Assembly: GCF_034702125.1 (NCBI RefSeq)
Contig: NC_085858.1
Coordinates: 56,803,833 to 56,867,832 of the forward strand
Reading direction: 5' to 3'
DNA length: 64,000 nt
Source of the DNA: Engraulis encrasicolus
Taxonomy: Eukaryota > Chordata > Actinopteri > Clupeiformes > Engraulidae
Part shown: one piece after another, positions 1 to 13,900 of the stretch
Layout: every line of letters begins with the position of its first letter
How positions within the stretch are numbered: position 1 is the stretch's first letter
Notes under the pieces: generated by a model
Database searches by the model: none
The model's input: only the letters and a program-made list of their open reading frames with translations
Told to the model about the DNA's origin: nothing
Program-made: the position numbers and the translations under genes

Positions 1-206
1 CTTGTTTGTGCGTTTGAACAAACATTTTGTGTTTGTGAGGATTGATTGCACTGCTTTTTAGTAGTTAGTTTAGTTGGCTTTTTCGTGCGTTTGCATTCAA
101 CTGTTGCTTTACCCTAAATACTGCAAGGTAAGGCAAATGTATGGAGCACTTTATATGAAGTGAAAACGTAATGATCTTAAACAAGGTCCACAGGCCTTTA
201 AAAGAG

Positions 207-321
207 CAAACCGGTTTCTGACAGACAGCCAACAGATAGACTGGCTGAATACTTGCAGCCAACAGATAGACTGGCTGAAGTCTTGCAAGTAGAGTTTGGC
301 TGTCTGTCAGAAACCGGTTTG
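207..321. repeat. Perfect inverted repeat with internal direct repeat
   Basis: Positions 207-232 and 296-321 are reverse complements (26-bp arms around AAACCGGTTTCTGACAG). The loop side contains two near-identical copies of a 30-bp direct repeat starting CAGCCAACAGATAGACTGG. It lies downstream of the last tectorin exon seen, probably in an intron or the 3' flank. It could be a fold-back element; no transposase or target duplication was recognised. Confidence 0.8.
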
Positions 322-699
322 GTCTTAGAGTCACTGCATGTGAAAAAGCACAGTCCACACATTCCATCACAGAATAGTTATGACAGTCAGTAAGGACACT
401 TTAAGTTAAGTTAGGCTAACCGGTCAATTATTTTTTGACTACTTTATCTAGAAGGTACAGAATTACGCATAAATTCAAAACTCAAAAAAGAGTAGTAATT
501 ACAATGTAAAAAGCACAGAGAAACTAGGCCTGTCGTCTCTGACTGCTAAAGGTATATCCCCAAAACGTGATGCTTCCAGCCCCGGCGCTCCACGTTTCAG
601 GGATATAAATAGTGAAAAGAATAACCTGACAATGTCTTAAAAATGTGCCTAATTTCAAGTATAAAATGATAAAAAGACAATGAAATAGTGAAAGGCCAC

Positions 700-3600
700 C
701 TCTCCAGAGGGTTGATGTCCACGTTCATGGAGAGGGTCTGAGTGAGGGCGTAGGCACAGCTGAAATTCAGTTTGATCTGTCTCTCTCTGCTGATGGGGCC
801 ACTGGCAGAGTTGGACTCCCCCTGGACCGAGTTCTCATAGATGAAGTGAGTGCTGTTGCTCTGTTGGACAGCATGCAGAAGAGATAGGGACAGAGGTCTA
901 AAGTGAAGTGAAAGTGAAAGCCCAACTTGGAAATTCCAACTCCCATTGTCATTGTGACACAGCACACAAGTGAACACTGCATACAAAGAAATTGCATTTA
1001 TGATGGGGAGAGCACTGATTAATTACTCCCCACCCCCCCAACCTCGTGGGTCAGGAGTTGAACCGTCAACTTTTGGGCTACAAGTCTGACACCCTAACCA
1101 CGACTGCCCTAAATATTCGATCAAAATCCATAGGCAAACTCGCTAAATGCTCATACCTCAATAAATGATCAGTGAACAGTGGTGGATATTACTTTTCTTC
1201 AACTTTCTTTGTAAAAATGTTAGACATATAAAAATGGCTATTTTCTTGTTCTGTTGTACATCATTTGCAATACCAAAGTAAAAGGGTCTTGTTTTTAATT
1301 CTTGTTGAATCAATTATTAGATTTATAAAAAAGACTTAGGTTTAGAGAGCTCCTAGATGTAGGAAAAACATTTGTACCCTCAGAGACGTGCCACAGATGT
1401 GGTCGTCATTGTTGAAGAAGAACTCCAGTCGGCCATCTTGGAGTGTGCCATTGCAGCTGGGGTCGTTGAGGTGGAGGGTGTCTGCTGAGAAGCCGGCCTC
1501 AAACAGCTGGCAGCGAGACAGAGACATGGTTCCTGTGCTGCTGGAACACTGCTCCATAGAGTCTGGCAAGGGGAAAGATCACTGTGTGTTAGGGAATCAA
1601 ACTTTAATCGATCAAAAAACATTAATCGCAATTAATCGCCAATTCAACTGACAAGAGACCCAGGTGAAATGGGCATGAGAAGAGTGTGCGTGAAGAGGGA
1701 TGTGAATAGTGGGAATATTTAAATCACCCTTGGTCTAAAGAATTTAAATGGAATTCATTTAAATGTAGCATTTTATCTCACTTTTTAATATACATTTTTA
1801 GATTTAGTAGGTTGTTTTCGAGAAACATGGAGATTTCGGGGGAAAAACGCAGCTTATCAATTAATCGTAAGTCGATCGATAAGGCAATCAACTAACGATT
1901 AATGAATTAATTGATAATTTGCATCCCTACTGTGTGTCAGTGGCAGACTTGATAAATTGAAAGTATTGGATGTGCATGGACATATTCCTGGATCTCACCA
2001 AAAGACTGAGGTCTGGCATGGTCCTCATTGCAGAAGCAGCCGTAGACTCCATCTTTCTGACCACACCACTCATCCTCAGTACAGTCCAGATCCTCACAGG
2101 GGTCAGCTGCAGCTACCAAGTCAAATGGCACATTCACAGTCATTTACAAAAAAAAACCCTTTAGTAAACAAAACTAGAGCACAACAATCCCAAGCTGAGC
2201 TATACTGTATTGGTAGACAGAAATGTCCAGCTTTACTCACAGCAGTGAAGTGCAGAGCGCCATTCTGGGGTTTGCAGCCCCAGCACACTGCAGGCTGTCT
2301 CATAAGCCTCCACTGCTGAGCACAGCATGCCATTGGCTGGTGTGTAGGCACAGAGATCATACACACAGGAAGTGACGTAGGCCTGAGGGTCAACATGCAG
2401 GTGGCACGGCTGGAATGGCCCGCTGCTGTTGCTGATGATGCTGCAGAGCTCTGTGTATTCTTCTCTGAAGAGACACACGCCATCACCGATCCGGTCACTG
2501 GCACCACATCTATGGAGGATCGGGAAGAAGGCAGGACATGCAAGGATAATAAGGAGATATTGAAAGAAATTAGGCATTTGTATGTTTTATTTTAAAGGTG
2601 CATAACTTGATTGATTAGCTATTAGATTAGATTACCAGTCACAACAGTAGCATCTGTCCATGGTAAAACATCTCCTAACTCACCCCGGACTGCTGACATC
2701 TGATTTCCAACTCTGACCAAACTGTGTGTCAGTCTGCGCCAGACTGCCGTTGGGGAGGGCCTTGTCGTCTGCTGGGTTGCCATTGTGATTCCCACACATC
2801 CCACACACTGATTGGTGGAAACCAGGGTTGAGTCTGACCAGGAGTCTACTGCGCCCATCAAACTGCACCACCAGCTCTCCTGAGGCGTTCACCACCACAA
2901 ATCCAGAGTCTCGTGTCAACTGTGCAAGGGAGCCAATCTGAATGCTGTTCGCATTGTTCTCATGGCCATCAACCTGAAAGCATATCAGGACCCAAATGAA
3001 TCAAATTGCATAGAGTTGACTCTGAAAACACACTTTAGTAAGTATGTTGTATATGTGTATATAACAGCAAAGGGCAGCACCTTGACTCTCCTGTTCTGGC
3101 CAATGGTGATGTGCCTTTGCACTCCTCCTCTAGAGAGCCACATGTCCACAGTGGACACAAATGACACAACCAGGTTGCCACGGTGACTGTTGGCTGCTAC
3201 TACGCGGAAGGCCAAGGCATCCTGACTGATGTTGCCACAGGTGTGACTTATCTCATAGGAACAGGTGCCCTGTGGATGGAAACACACCAGGATTTGTATG
3301 TGGCAAGTAAACATGAAATATAAAGATATACGTATTTGGAAGGAGTCCTCTTGGCATTGCTTGTTTTCCTACCTGATAGTGTGTCACAGCTCCATCAAAT
3401 GTGATGTAGTGAGGGTCTCCCCAGACGGTGCAGGTTGACAGCTGACCATAACAACCACGTCGACCATCTTTGACAGAGCACTCCTGAGTAGGGGGGCAAG
3501 AGGACTGGGAACAACGGAGGTCGTTTTGAGCAAAACATTCACAGTGATGGGAGCAGTCTTGGGTCCAGAAGGTTTCGCCAATCTGTCAAACACAAGGAAC

Positions 3601-6600
3601 ACTGACATTTTAAACTTCCTCAAATATGGTGTGCACATGGAATCATGACATGAACAAATGAGGAAGTACACTTCACCTCGAAGTAGAGACCATCATACAG
3701 ACAGCCACACTGCTCCACTGGAACACAACGCCCCCCACTCCTCACAAACCCTTCATCACAGAAGCAGCCTTCAGCACAGGTTCTGTCACAGCTGGCATCA
3801 ATGCTGCTAGCACAGGTGTGGCCACACTCAGTGCCACACAGGTCATAGTGGCTGTTCTCTGGGCACTCCATTTCTGTGTGAATGGTAAATTGAAATTGTG
3901 TTTTAGACGTACAAATAGTACAAACATACTCATATTATACTAAAGACTACAAATACTATATGTTACATAGTATATTGAGGATTTTAGCTCCCATAACCTG
4001 AAAACTTACGGCAGGTGGAGTTCTGTCTCCAGGGGTAGATGATCACATTTGCTGCTTGACATGCACTGACATAGGCCTCCATTGTTCGACAGAGAACATC
4101 CGCTCTGTTTCCAGAAAGGCAAACGTCAAAAACACAGTCATTGAAGAATGTTTGGGGATCCACATGTGCATGGCAGAAACTCAGTGGTCCATTGCTAGCT
4201 TTGACCAGTTCACACATGGCACGGGCTCTTCGGTCATCATGGCATACTGGGCAGGAGTTTCCACATCCTCCAGTACAGGGGATGCCATCATCAACCTTCC
4301 AGTAGTTCCCAAAGTCAGAGGTGGAGAGGACTTGAGAGCCTGAAACCTGATTCTGGACAGTGAAGTCATCAGCCTGGAGGCCGTTGAAATTGCCACACAG
4401 GCCACAGGTGGCGCCACTGTAGTTTGATGGCACTGTGATGTCCAACACCCAGCGGCCATCATAACTGACAGTCAGGCCAAAGTCTGTTGTCACGAATGTG
4501 TGGAGACCATTGCCATAGACCGATACTTTGCCTTGACCAAGGAGGACTGGTAGGTTTCTTGTCTCCCCATTTACCTGAAGACAAACATGGTTTGACAGGA
4601 CATTCCTTGTGATTAATTGTAAAATTACAGCAATTTCACTAAAATAACACATGTTAAAATAGGAACTAGTTCTACAATGAATGCATCTGTGAAGTTTAAG
4701 TTGAAAAATGTTTGGCAACACTTACTTGCACAGTTCCAGGATGGTATTTTGAGATGTAGATCTGATGTCCAGACACATTGACGTAAACTGCCACTGTTAT
4801 GGAGACCTGCAGACCGTTCCATGCCTCATTGCGGGCCTCCACTTGGAAGTGTGGTAGACCCTGGCTTCCATTGCAGACAGATGCCAGGACGTAACGGCAT
4901 GTGCCCTGGAAGTCGAAGGTTTGCCTGTCAAAGGAGGTGTAGTGAGGGTCTCCAGAGGCGCTGCAGGTGGCTTCAGGTTTAGGATGGCAACCAAACTGGC
5001 CGTCCACAATGCGACAGGACTCCTGTTCACTGCAGGAAGAGGCAGTGCAATGGGACTGACCAGTCAGGCCATTACAGCGGCAGATTTGCTGGCACTCTTC
5101 ACCATACCAGTAGCGCTCTCCACTCTGTCTGTAGCGTCCGCCATGGTGGCAGCCACAGCCTGTGGGAGGCACACAGCGATCCCCACTCAAGAGGAAGCCA
5201 TCATCACACTGGCAGCCCTCCTGGCACTGCTGATTGCACAGGAAGGGGAAAGACAAGCTGGGGCAGGAAGCTGGGCAGGACGTTCCACATATCTCGTAAT
5301 GGCTGTTTAGAGGGCAGGTTACCTCTATAAAGAGAAATACGTATTAATACCATTACTAAACATCATATGTTATTACATAAATGCCTGACATAGCCAGGGG
5401 TAGTCATTCTCTTTAAAAGAAGGTGACGAAGACCAGACTGCATGGTCGAAACGTTGTGTTAATAAACCTGGAGCAGCAACAGTATGCGGGCCTTCCTTCT
5501 TTTCGTGTTTAATCGTGTTTAAGTCCGGCACCTCCAAAACGCTACTGTAGTCATTCTCTTACCACAGTTGGTGAGGTTCCTCCATTCCCCGACTGTGACT
5601 CCAGTCTGTTGGCAAAGCAGAGTGTATCCACGCAAAGCTTCACAGAGTGCTTCTTGAGCCCCTTGCGTCCTCTCCAGTTCCTGGACACAGTCCTCAATCT
5701 GCATTGAGGGGTCAAGACTTGCTTGACACTGGCCAAAAGGTCCATTGGCGGATGCCATGATGCCACAGAGCTCCCTGTAATGTGTGCTGTTCTGGTAGTG
5801 TCCTGGTTCCCACACTTGGGGTTCCACACAGTGTGCTGAAAGGGAGCCGTCTCTCCAGCTGTCCCCAAACTGCTGTGAGCTGTTCAGCTGAACACCAGTT
5901 GGAGAGAAGAAGTCGTCATCAGGGTAGCCATTCAGATTTCCACACAGTCCTCCAAGCGTGCCATTGTAGTTGCCAGGAGCAGTGATGCGGATGACATGTG
6001 GCCAGTCTGCTCTCACCAGCACACCATAGTCAGTTTCTATGACAACACCTTTGACACTGCTGTGGTAGATGCGAATATGACCAGAGCTGACACTGAAAGG
6101 AATGCCAACTGATTGCCCATCCACCTGATAAGAGAACAAAATGTTACAACTTTTAGCCATAATGTTATTTGGAGGCTAGTTTCACCTTTTGAAGTTTGCC
6201 ATCTTACAAATTTACCTTTGTTGTGGCTCCATCGTCCATCTCCACAGAAACTTGTGTCCCTTCTGTTTCAAACTTCAGGTTTCTGACAAAGTCGCCCAGG
6301 CCTCTTGGAACTTTCTCAACTGTTACTTGAAAGTGTGCCAGTTGTGACTGTCCTCTGACTCTTGCCAGTGTCAGACTGCAGGCACCTGGGTAATGGAATG
6401 TCAGTCCATCAAATGTGCGGTATGAATCATAACTCTCCACCCAGCAGGTTTCGTAGCTAACGGGTCTGCAGCCCCTCACGCCCTCATGGACCGCGCACTC
6501 CTCCAGATCTCCACAGCCGTGTGCCTGGCAAGTCATTGACCCATGGCTGCATGTGCAACGCCTTTCACAGTCTTGGTCTAGCACCACAGTTTCCCCAGCC

Positions 6601-9600
6601 CTGTAGTACCGCCCTTCAAATGTGCAGCCACAGTCACTCTGCCGAACACACTCTCCAGCACTTAGGACGTAGCCTGAATCACAGATGCAGCTCTCCTGGT
6701 TGGGAAGTGGGCAGTTCTGGGTGGCATTGGGGTTGCTGCAAGTAGCATGGCATCCTGGTCCTTGAGACTCAAAATGACTGTTGGATGGACATGGGATTTC
6801 TGTGGAAGAGGAAAAGTTGTCAGACAACTTTAACAACATGTCTTGATGCCTGATTTACAAAGTGGCTCAGAGAGTCAGTACTCACCACAGAATCCCTCTC
6901 TTCTCCACTGACCCAACTGGATTCCCTCCTGTTGGCACTGGGCAGCATACACATTGAGGGCTTGGCAGAGGATGGGCTGGTAACCTCCTCCCACACAGAG
7001 ATCATACACGCAGTTCTCCTCAAAGTTGTGTGGGGGTAGGCTTGAGTGACAGGCAGCAAAGGGGCCAACATTGTTGCTGAGGATTCCACAGTGAGCAGTA
7101 TTCCCATACAGCTGCCTTTGACTCGAAGTGCAGGCAGCACACGCTAGTCCGGCACAGGGCACGTCCTGGCAGCCAGGGTCAGTGTCCCCTGCCGCCTTCC
7201 AGCTGTTGGCAAACTCCACATCTGAGCTGACAATCTGGCCAGTGCGCGTCCGAAAGTCATCATGAGAACGGTGGTTGAAGTTGCCACAGAGACCACATGT
7301 CCCATTCTGGTACTCATAGGGAACTGAGATTGTGACATAGTGGGAGGCATCATAGGTGACTAGCAGTCCAAAGTTTGTACTAACAGCTATAGACCATCCT
7401 GACTGGTAGACTCTTATGGCTCCATCTTTTAGACTGAATGGGGTTGTTACAAATGTCCCATTGACCTGTGGCAAAATTACGTCATCATAAGATTCAAATT
7501 ACTTTTTATGATTCTGGTATACAGTAGTCTCAATATGGAAAGTAAGCTCTTCTCACTTACCATCGCATTATAACGATGTCCTTTGACAAGTTCAATCTCT
7601 TCACCGTATGCCCACACTCTCACAAGGCGGGTCCATGACACATGGGTGCTTCCCCGATGTTCATTCTTCCCTTCAATTCGATAATAAGGCAGTCCATTGC
7701 TACATGCCTGAGGGATATTTCATAGACAAATTCAGCCACCAGTCCAAGTGTCAAACATGTAGCCTTTGTTTGTATGTTTTGTTTGTTTTTTAGTCTAGTC
7801 TTGTCTTTGTGTACTATTGTAATTGTCTCTCCAAGTGTCTGTTGTACTCCCAAAACGCAAGACAAATTCCCTTCGGGGCCATAAAGGTGTAGGCTATTCT
7901 TTCATTCATTCATAAAATAATAATAATAATGATGATGATAATTATAATAGTAAAAATCATATCCAAGTCATACCTCAGACAGCACATAGGTGCAGGTGCC
8001 TTGGAAATGAAAGAGTTTCCTGTCAAAGGTGTAGTAGTGCGGGTCACCGGAGATGGTGCAGGTCTGTCTCTGAATATTCTGGCAGGAGTATTGGAAGGTT
8101 GCAGGTCTGCATGCTTGAGAGAAGGAGCAGGACTGCTGCTGGCACTGAAGGACTCCTCCACCTGCACACGTGCATCTTTGCTGACACGTAGCATCTGTCC
8201 AGAAGGAATCTCCCTGCTGTACAGGCATTCCTAAATGATATTAAGGTAATGATATTAAGATTTAATTTTGTTTACAACTGTCTCGTCACACATGAAATGA
8301 AAATGGAAGTGTAATAGTGTAACTAAGTGAGAACAAAGCCAGCCAATGGTATTGTCTATATAAATACAATTTTGCACCTCCTCTTTAAATTCTTAAGACA
8401 AGCCTCCTGTTGAGAGGGAGTTAGATGATTTAGTGGCATGTAGCACATGCCAATCCAAGTGTGGTCACATGATGCTGTTTTTGGTTATGGTAGGCTGCTA
8501 TGGCCATGTTTGTAATGTCGAACTGTGTCTATACCAAAACCCATTCCTAACTCTAACCTGTCAAAATTGTTCGGCTGGCAGTAAAGGAAAGTCTTTTTTT
8601 ACCAATAAATAAAATCTGTCATAGTGGAATTATGGAATAGTTGGTGATGGGATTTGTAATCATGAACCACAACTTATAAAATATGGAATAATTTCCTTTC
8701 CAGTTGATAAGAGGTGGAAAAACTATCCATTTTCTTCATTTTGGTTGATTGATTGATAGTCTGCTGAACATTACATGATTTTTGTATTGTGGTGTTGTGG
8801 AGAGTAGGCCTACTGTGGTGTTGGGCTACTGTGGTGTTGGGCGAGTAGGCCTACTGTGGTGTTGGGCGAGTAGGCCTACTGTGACACAATATGAGATTAA
8901 GTTACACTATTCATTATCCTTTACACATATTAGATTTGTCTTGAGAAGTAAACACAACTTTGAGATTTTTCTTTGCCCGTGAATTCTGGTGAACTGCGAT
9001 ATAGGTCTTGAATTTCTGTATCAATGGTCTTACAACCCCGACCATCTGCAACTCTGCCATAGCACCCCCACTGATGGACACAGCAGGCCCACCAACCCCC
9101 ACTGTCGCTACCCCCCGCTCCAGTCCCTCACCTCTGCCACTGGAAACAACTTACCCACCACCACCATCCACCCCTCCCACCCGCCCAAACCTCATTCGGC
9201 CACAGCCATCACTGACTATCACCTCTGAACAAGTCAGAGGGGTACTGAAAAAGCTAAAATCCAAGGCAGCTGGCCCTGATGGCGTTTGTTCAAGACTGCT
9301 CAAGACATGTGCTGAGGCATTAGCTGAGCCATTACATCACCTGTACAATAGGAGTCTGCAGGAAGGAAAGGTCCCCACCATGTGGAAAACATCATGCCTG
9401 ATACCCGTCCCAAAGAAAGCACACCCCAAGGAACTCAACGATTACAGACCGGTTGCCCTCACCTCACATCTAATGAAAACATTCGAACGGGTGCTGCTGC
9501 GCTACCACCTCAAGCCCCAGGTACGACACGCACTGGATCCTCTGCAGTTTGCCTACCAAGAGAATGTGGGAGTGGAGGATGCTATCCTGTATCTCCTCCA

Positions 9601-10692
9601 CAGGATACATTCTCACTTGGACAAGGGTGGCTGTGCTGTGAGAATCATGTTTTTTGATTTCTCCAGCGCTTTCAACACTATTCAACCACTGCTGCTGAGA
9701 GATAAACTGGTGCAGATGGGAGTGGAGCCTGGCCTGGTGACCTGGATCACTGACTACCTCACGGAATGACCCCAGTTTGTAAGGATGGGTGACATCACAT
9801 CTGAGACAGTGGTGAGCAGCACAGGAGCGCCACAAGGAACGGTGCTTTCCCCCGTACTGTTCACTCTGTATACGACAGACTTCAGCTACAACTCTGCGAC
9901 ATGCCACATGCAGAAGTTCTCAGACGACACTGCAATTGTGGGGTGTATCAGAGATGGTCAGGAGGAGGAGTACAGGGGACTGGTTGACGACTTTGTGGGA
10001 TGGTGTCAAAACAATCAGCTGCACCTGAACACCACCAAAACCAAGGAAATGGTGGTTGATTTCAGGCGCTCCATCCCACCCTTGGTGCCTGTCTCTATTG
10101 GGGGAGAGAAAGTGGAGACTGTCAGCACTTACAAGTACCTAGGAGTGCACCTCGACAATAAACTGGACTGGTCCACAAACTCAGATGCACTCTACAGGAA
10201 AGGCTAAAGCAGGCTCTATTTCCTCAGAAGGCTGAGGTCCTTCAATGTCTGCAGCCGACTTCTGCTTATGTTCTACCAGTCTGTCATGGCCAGCGTGCTC
10301 TTCTTTGCTGCGACATGCTGGGGAGGAAGCATCAGGAAGAGAGATGCTGGACGCCTTGACAGACTGGTGATGAAGGCGGGATCAGTGGTGGGCATGGAAC
10401 TGGAGACACTCACCTCAATAACCGAGAGCAGAACACTGAGCAGACTAGACTCTATTATGGACAATCAGCATCACCCCCTTAACGCCACCTTCACTAACCA
10501 ACTGAGTCTGTTCAGCCACAGACTCCGTGCTTTCACCTGCAGGACTGACAGACTAAGGAAGTCCTTTGTCCCATGGGCAATTCAGCTGTTTAACAACACA
10601 CAGAAGGACACTAAGAAGAACATCATCATAGGGGACTGGACTGCCTGAGATGCCAGAGCTGGCCCAGCCCGGGAAACCTCTTGGTGTGTGTG

Positions 10693-10727
<35 letters not shown>

Positions 10728-10904
10728 GTGGGTGTGTGTGTGTGTGGGTGTGTGTGTGTGTGTGTGTGCTGTCCAATAACTGCACTAAGGAACTTTTGAC
10801 CCTTGACCACTGGACATACTTGTTTTTCCTGCTTACCACAAGCAAAGACTGTGATCTGTCGGAGCTGGCCCAGTTACTGGGGAACCTCTTTGTGTGTGTG
10901 TGTG

Positions 10905-10993
<89 letters not shown>

Positions 10994-13900
10994 TGCCTAA
11001 TACACTTACCTGTACTTTACTGTGACATTGTAAGAATTTTTAACCCCTATCATACTCTGTACACTGCCTACTTCTACATACTATACTATATCATAGATGT
11101 ATCCATCAACACTTGTTGTCTACCTTAACTGACAGAGTATGTTTTTCTGCATTAGTCTATCCCAACTCACAGAATGTCTTTTTGCACAATTATCTTTTCT
11201 ACATTTATTATCTCTATTATTTTATTTTATTTTCCCCACCATGATGACTATTCCTGTGTTCATTTTTGTCTTGAAATGTCCATGTGGGCTTTTGTGTATT
11301 TGTGTATTTATGTAAGCTACTGGATACCTGAATTTCCCCCTGGGGATCAATAAAGTTACTCTACTCTACTCTACTCTACAAAGCCTTGGATTTTACTTGA
11401 AGAAACTTGTAGGAACCCTGCCTAGACCAAAAAAACACTCCTAACCCTAACCCGTCAGCCACCACACTCCTACTGCATTCGCTGTTATGTGGTCTGTTTG
11501 TAAACATACTCTCAAAAACTGGCTGAAGTCATGGAATACAATGTATTACGGGTTTTCATGACAGCACTGGCATGATTTAATTTCTCAGTTGCTTTGTTGT
11601 TCACAGCGGCATGCATTTGACGGTAGAGGCATGGGTTTGAAATTAAATTAAAATTGAGCTGTTTAGAGTAGAGATGTCTTTTTGGTCCAGACTTGTTATT
11701 CACTAAATTTGCAACACTAGTGATGTGGCCCAGCATGGCACAGCATTGGGCGTCTGAGCATTCAGTTTTTGCGATTTTTGCGGTTTTGGGTACATTCCTA
11801 GTGGTGTTTTTTATTCACAGATGTGAATTAGACATTTAACACTTTTAAAAAAATCTTACCATTGAATTGACAGTCCCTTGAACCATGATCTGTTCTGAAT
11901 GCCCAGCGACCTGGTACATTAACGTTGCTTGTGTGCGTGAAATTTGTGAAGTTTCTCGTAAACGATCCAGGAATTGAAAAATGATGAGTGGAGTTGGCGG
12001 TGTCGTAGCCAGCCTGGGAAAGTGGAATTATACTGAGTACATTTGGTTTTACTGTACTTCACATTAGAACTCAAAATAATATTAACATACCTGTACATTA
12101 CACTGTGTTAGCGTACTTCACATTAGAACTCAAAATAATGTTAACATACCTGTACATTCCGGTGTGTTGCTGCGATGGCCCCGTAGTTCATCAGCACAAA
12201 CGTGTATCGACCTCCTGAGATGAGAACCACTTGGAATGAAGTCTCCTAGGTTGGGATTATGGAATGTCAGCTTTGTGTGCAGACTACTGTATGACGTTTC
12301 TTTCTTTCGTTTTTTGGTATTTTCTGACTTTATTTTACGACAGGACAATGAGAGAGTGACAGGAAACGAATGAGAGCGAGAAATTGACAGGGATCGGCAA
12401 AGGACCTGCGATGGAATCAAACCCGGGTCGCCGCCGCAGCACCCAAGTGCCTGTATGTGATTTCTTTTAAAATCGCATTCTCAGGTTGTACACATCCATA
12501 GTAGCAAATATAGACCATGACCATCAGCTCACACTTCATCATGCGTATGTACACAAAATTCATTATTAGCATTGTTTATCACGATGACTTACTGTCGCTG
12601 TCCTGGAAAAGTATGCCACCCTGTCCCATGTAGCAACGAAGACCCAGCTAGCGGAGAAGCTAACGGCAGGGAAGTATTGGTTGATGTCTGTGGTGGCTTG
12701 CTGCAGGACACTGCCACTGGTGTACTGGCGGTAGGATATGGTGCCTCTCTCTCTGTTGTCCAGGTCTGTCCAGAAGGGCGTGATCAGGTCACGATGACCA
12801 TACGCTGGGAAGTGGGACGGGACGTATCTGGACCATGCGTTGTCAAATGTGAGGTGGCCATTGTTATTCACCTGTAGTTGGGTACAGCATTATTTGCAAT
12901 AAACAAACAAAAATATCATTTATATACAGTACTGTGAATCTAGACAAGGAGTCTTAAAAACACCAGAAGCGGCCCGCCAGAGGGTTTAATCCGGCCCCAG
13001 ACTTGAAGAGAGGGAAAAAAAACTGAAAAAAGAAGTACATCTCCTGCCCTTTACAAAGTGGCAAGTGTCTAAAAAATATCAAGTTTTCAAATCTTGAGAA
13101 TGAGTTTGCCTTTTTTGCTCGCCATTTACAGTCAATGATCTAGGTCACAAGTTCACAACTCCATCACGAAGCAGAAATTTTGGTCCGGCCCCCTTGAGAT
13201 TAAATGACATGACTGCATGTCGCCCCTGACCTTTCTGCAGTGTAGTGTACATACTGTCGGGGACGTCACTAGGTTTGAGAGACAGGGGTGGCTTAGCCCC
13301 TAGAGGAGGTATTTTGCGTGCACGTGTGCGTACCGAACATTTTTCAGATCACCTTCTGAGACTTTGTCAATCAATACATTATTTTAAGAGCATCACACTT
13401 TGGGGACACACTTCCAACTATTTTGTATTCTATTGAAAATATCTTTCATTATTTAATTGCTTACTTAAGGTACAATGTGCTAAAATACAAAGAAAAAGCG
13501 ATGGTAGGTGCCATACATTCCTGCGCAAATTGAAGAGGGGCAAGTGCTTCACAATTCATCATCATGGAAACATTCTACAGAAGCCTGTTCTTTAACCACT
13601 AGACTCCCCAACATCTTCATAAACCATCAGGATGGTGAACTCCCCCGCCCCTCTTTCACCTTTCCCATCTCCCGCTCCACCCACAATCTGTCAGGAAACT
13701 AGAAATCTGCACCGCTATGCTACCATTAAGACAGGAATCTGCCCAAGAAGGAAAACTTGGTCTCACCCCCACCCATGTCTTCCACATTACTTGCACTGTA
13801 CCTTTTTGCACCATTCACTTTACATTACTTTGCAATACGCCCTGTGCTGCTTTGCAATGTGTGCCCTGTACTTTGGCATGTCTTTGTCTACACCTGGCAC

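Noticed and set aside
4921..5310. Plus-strand 129-codon frame
   Set aside because: Antisense to the TIL/VWD3 exon of the tectorin-like gene.
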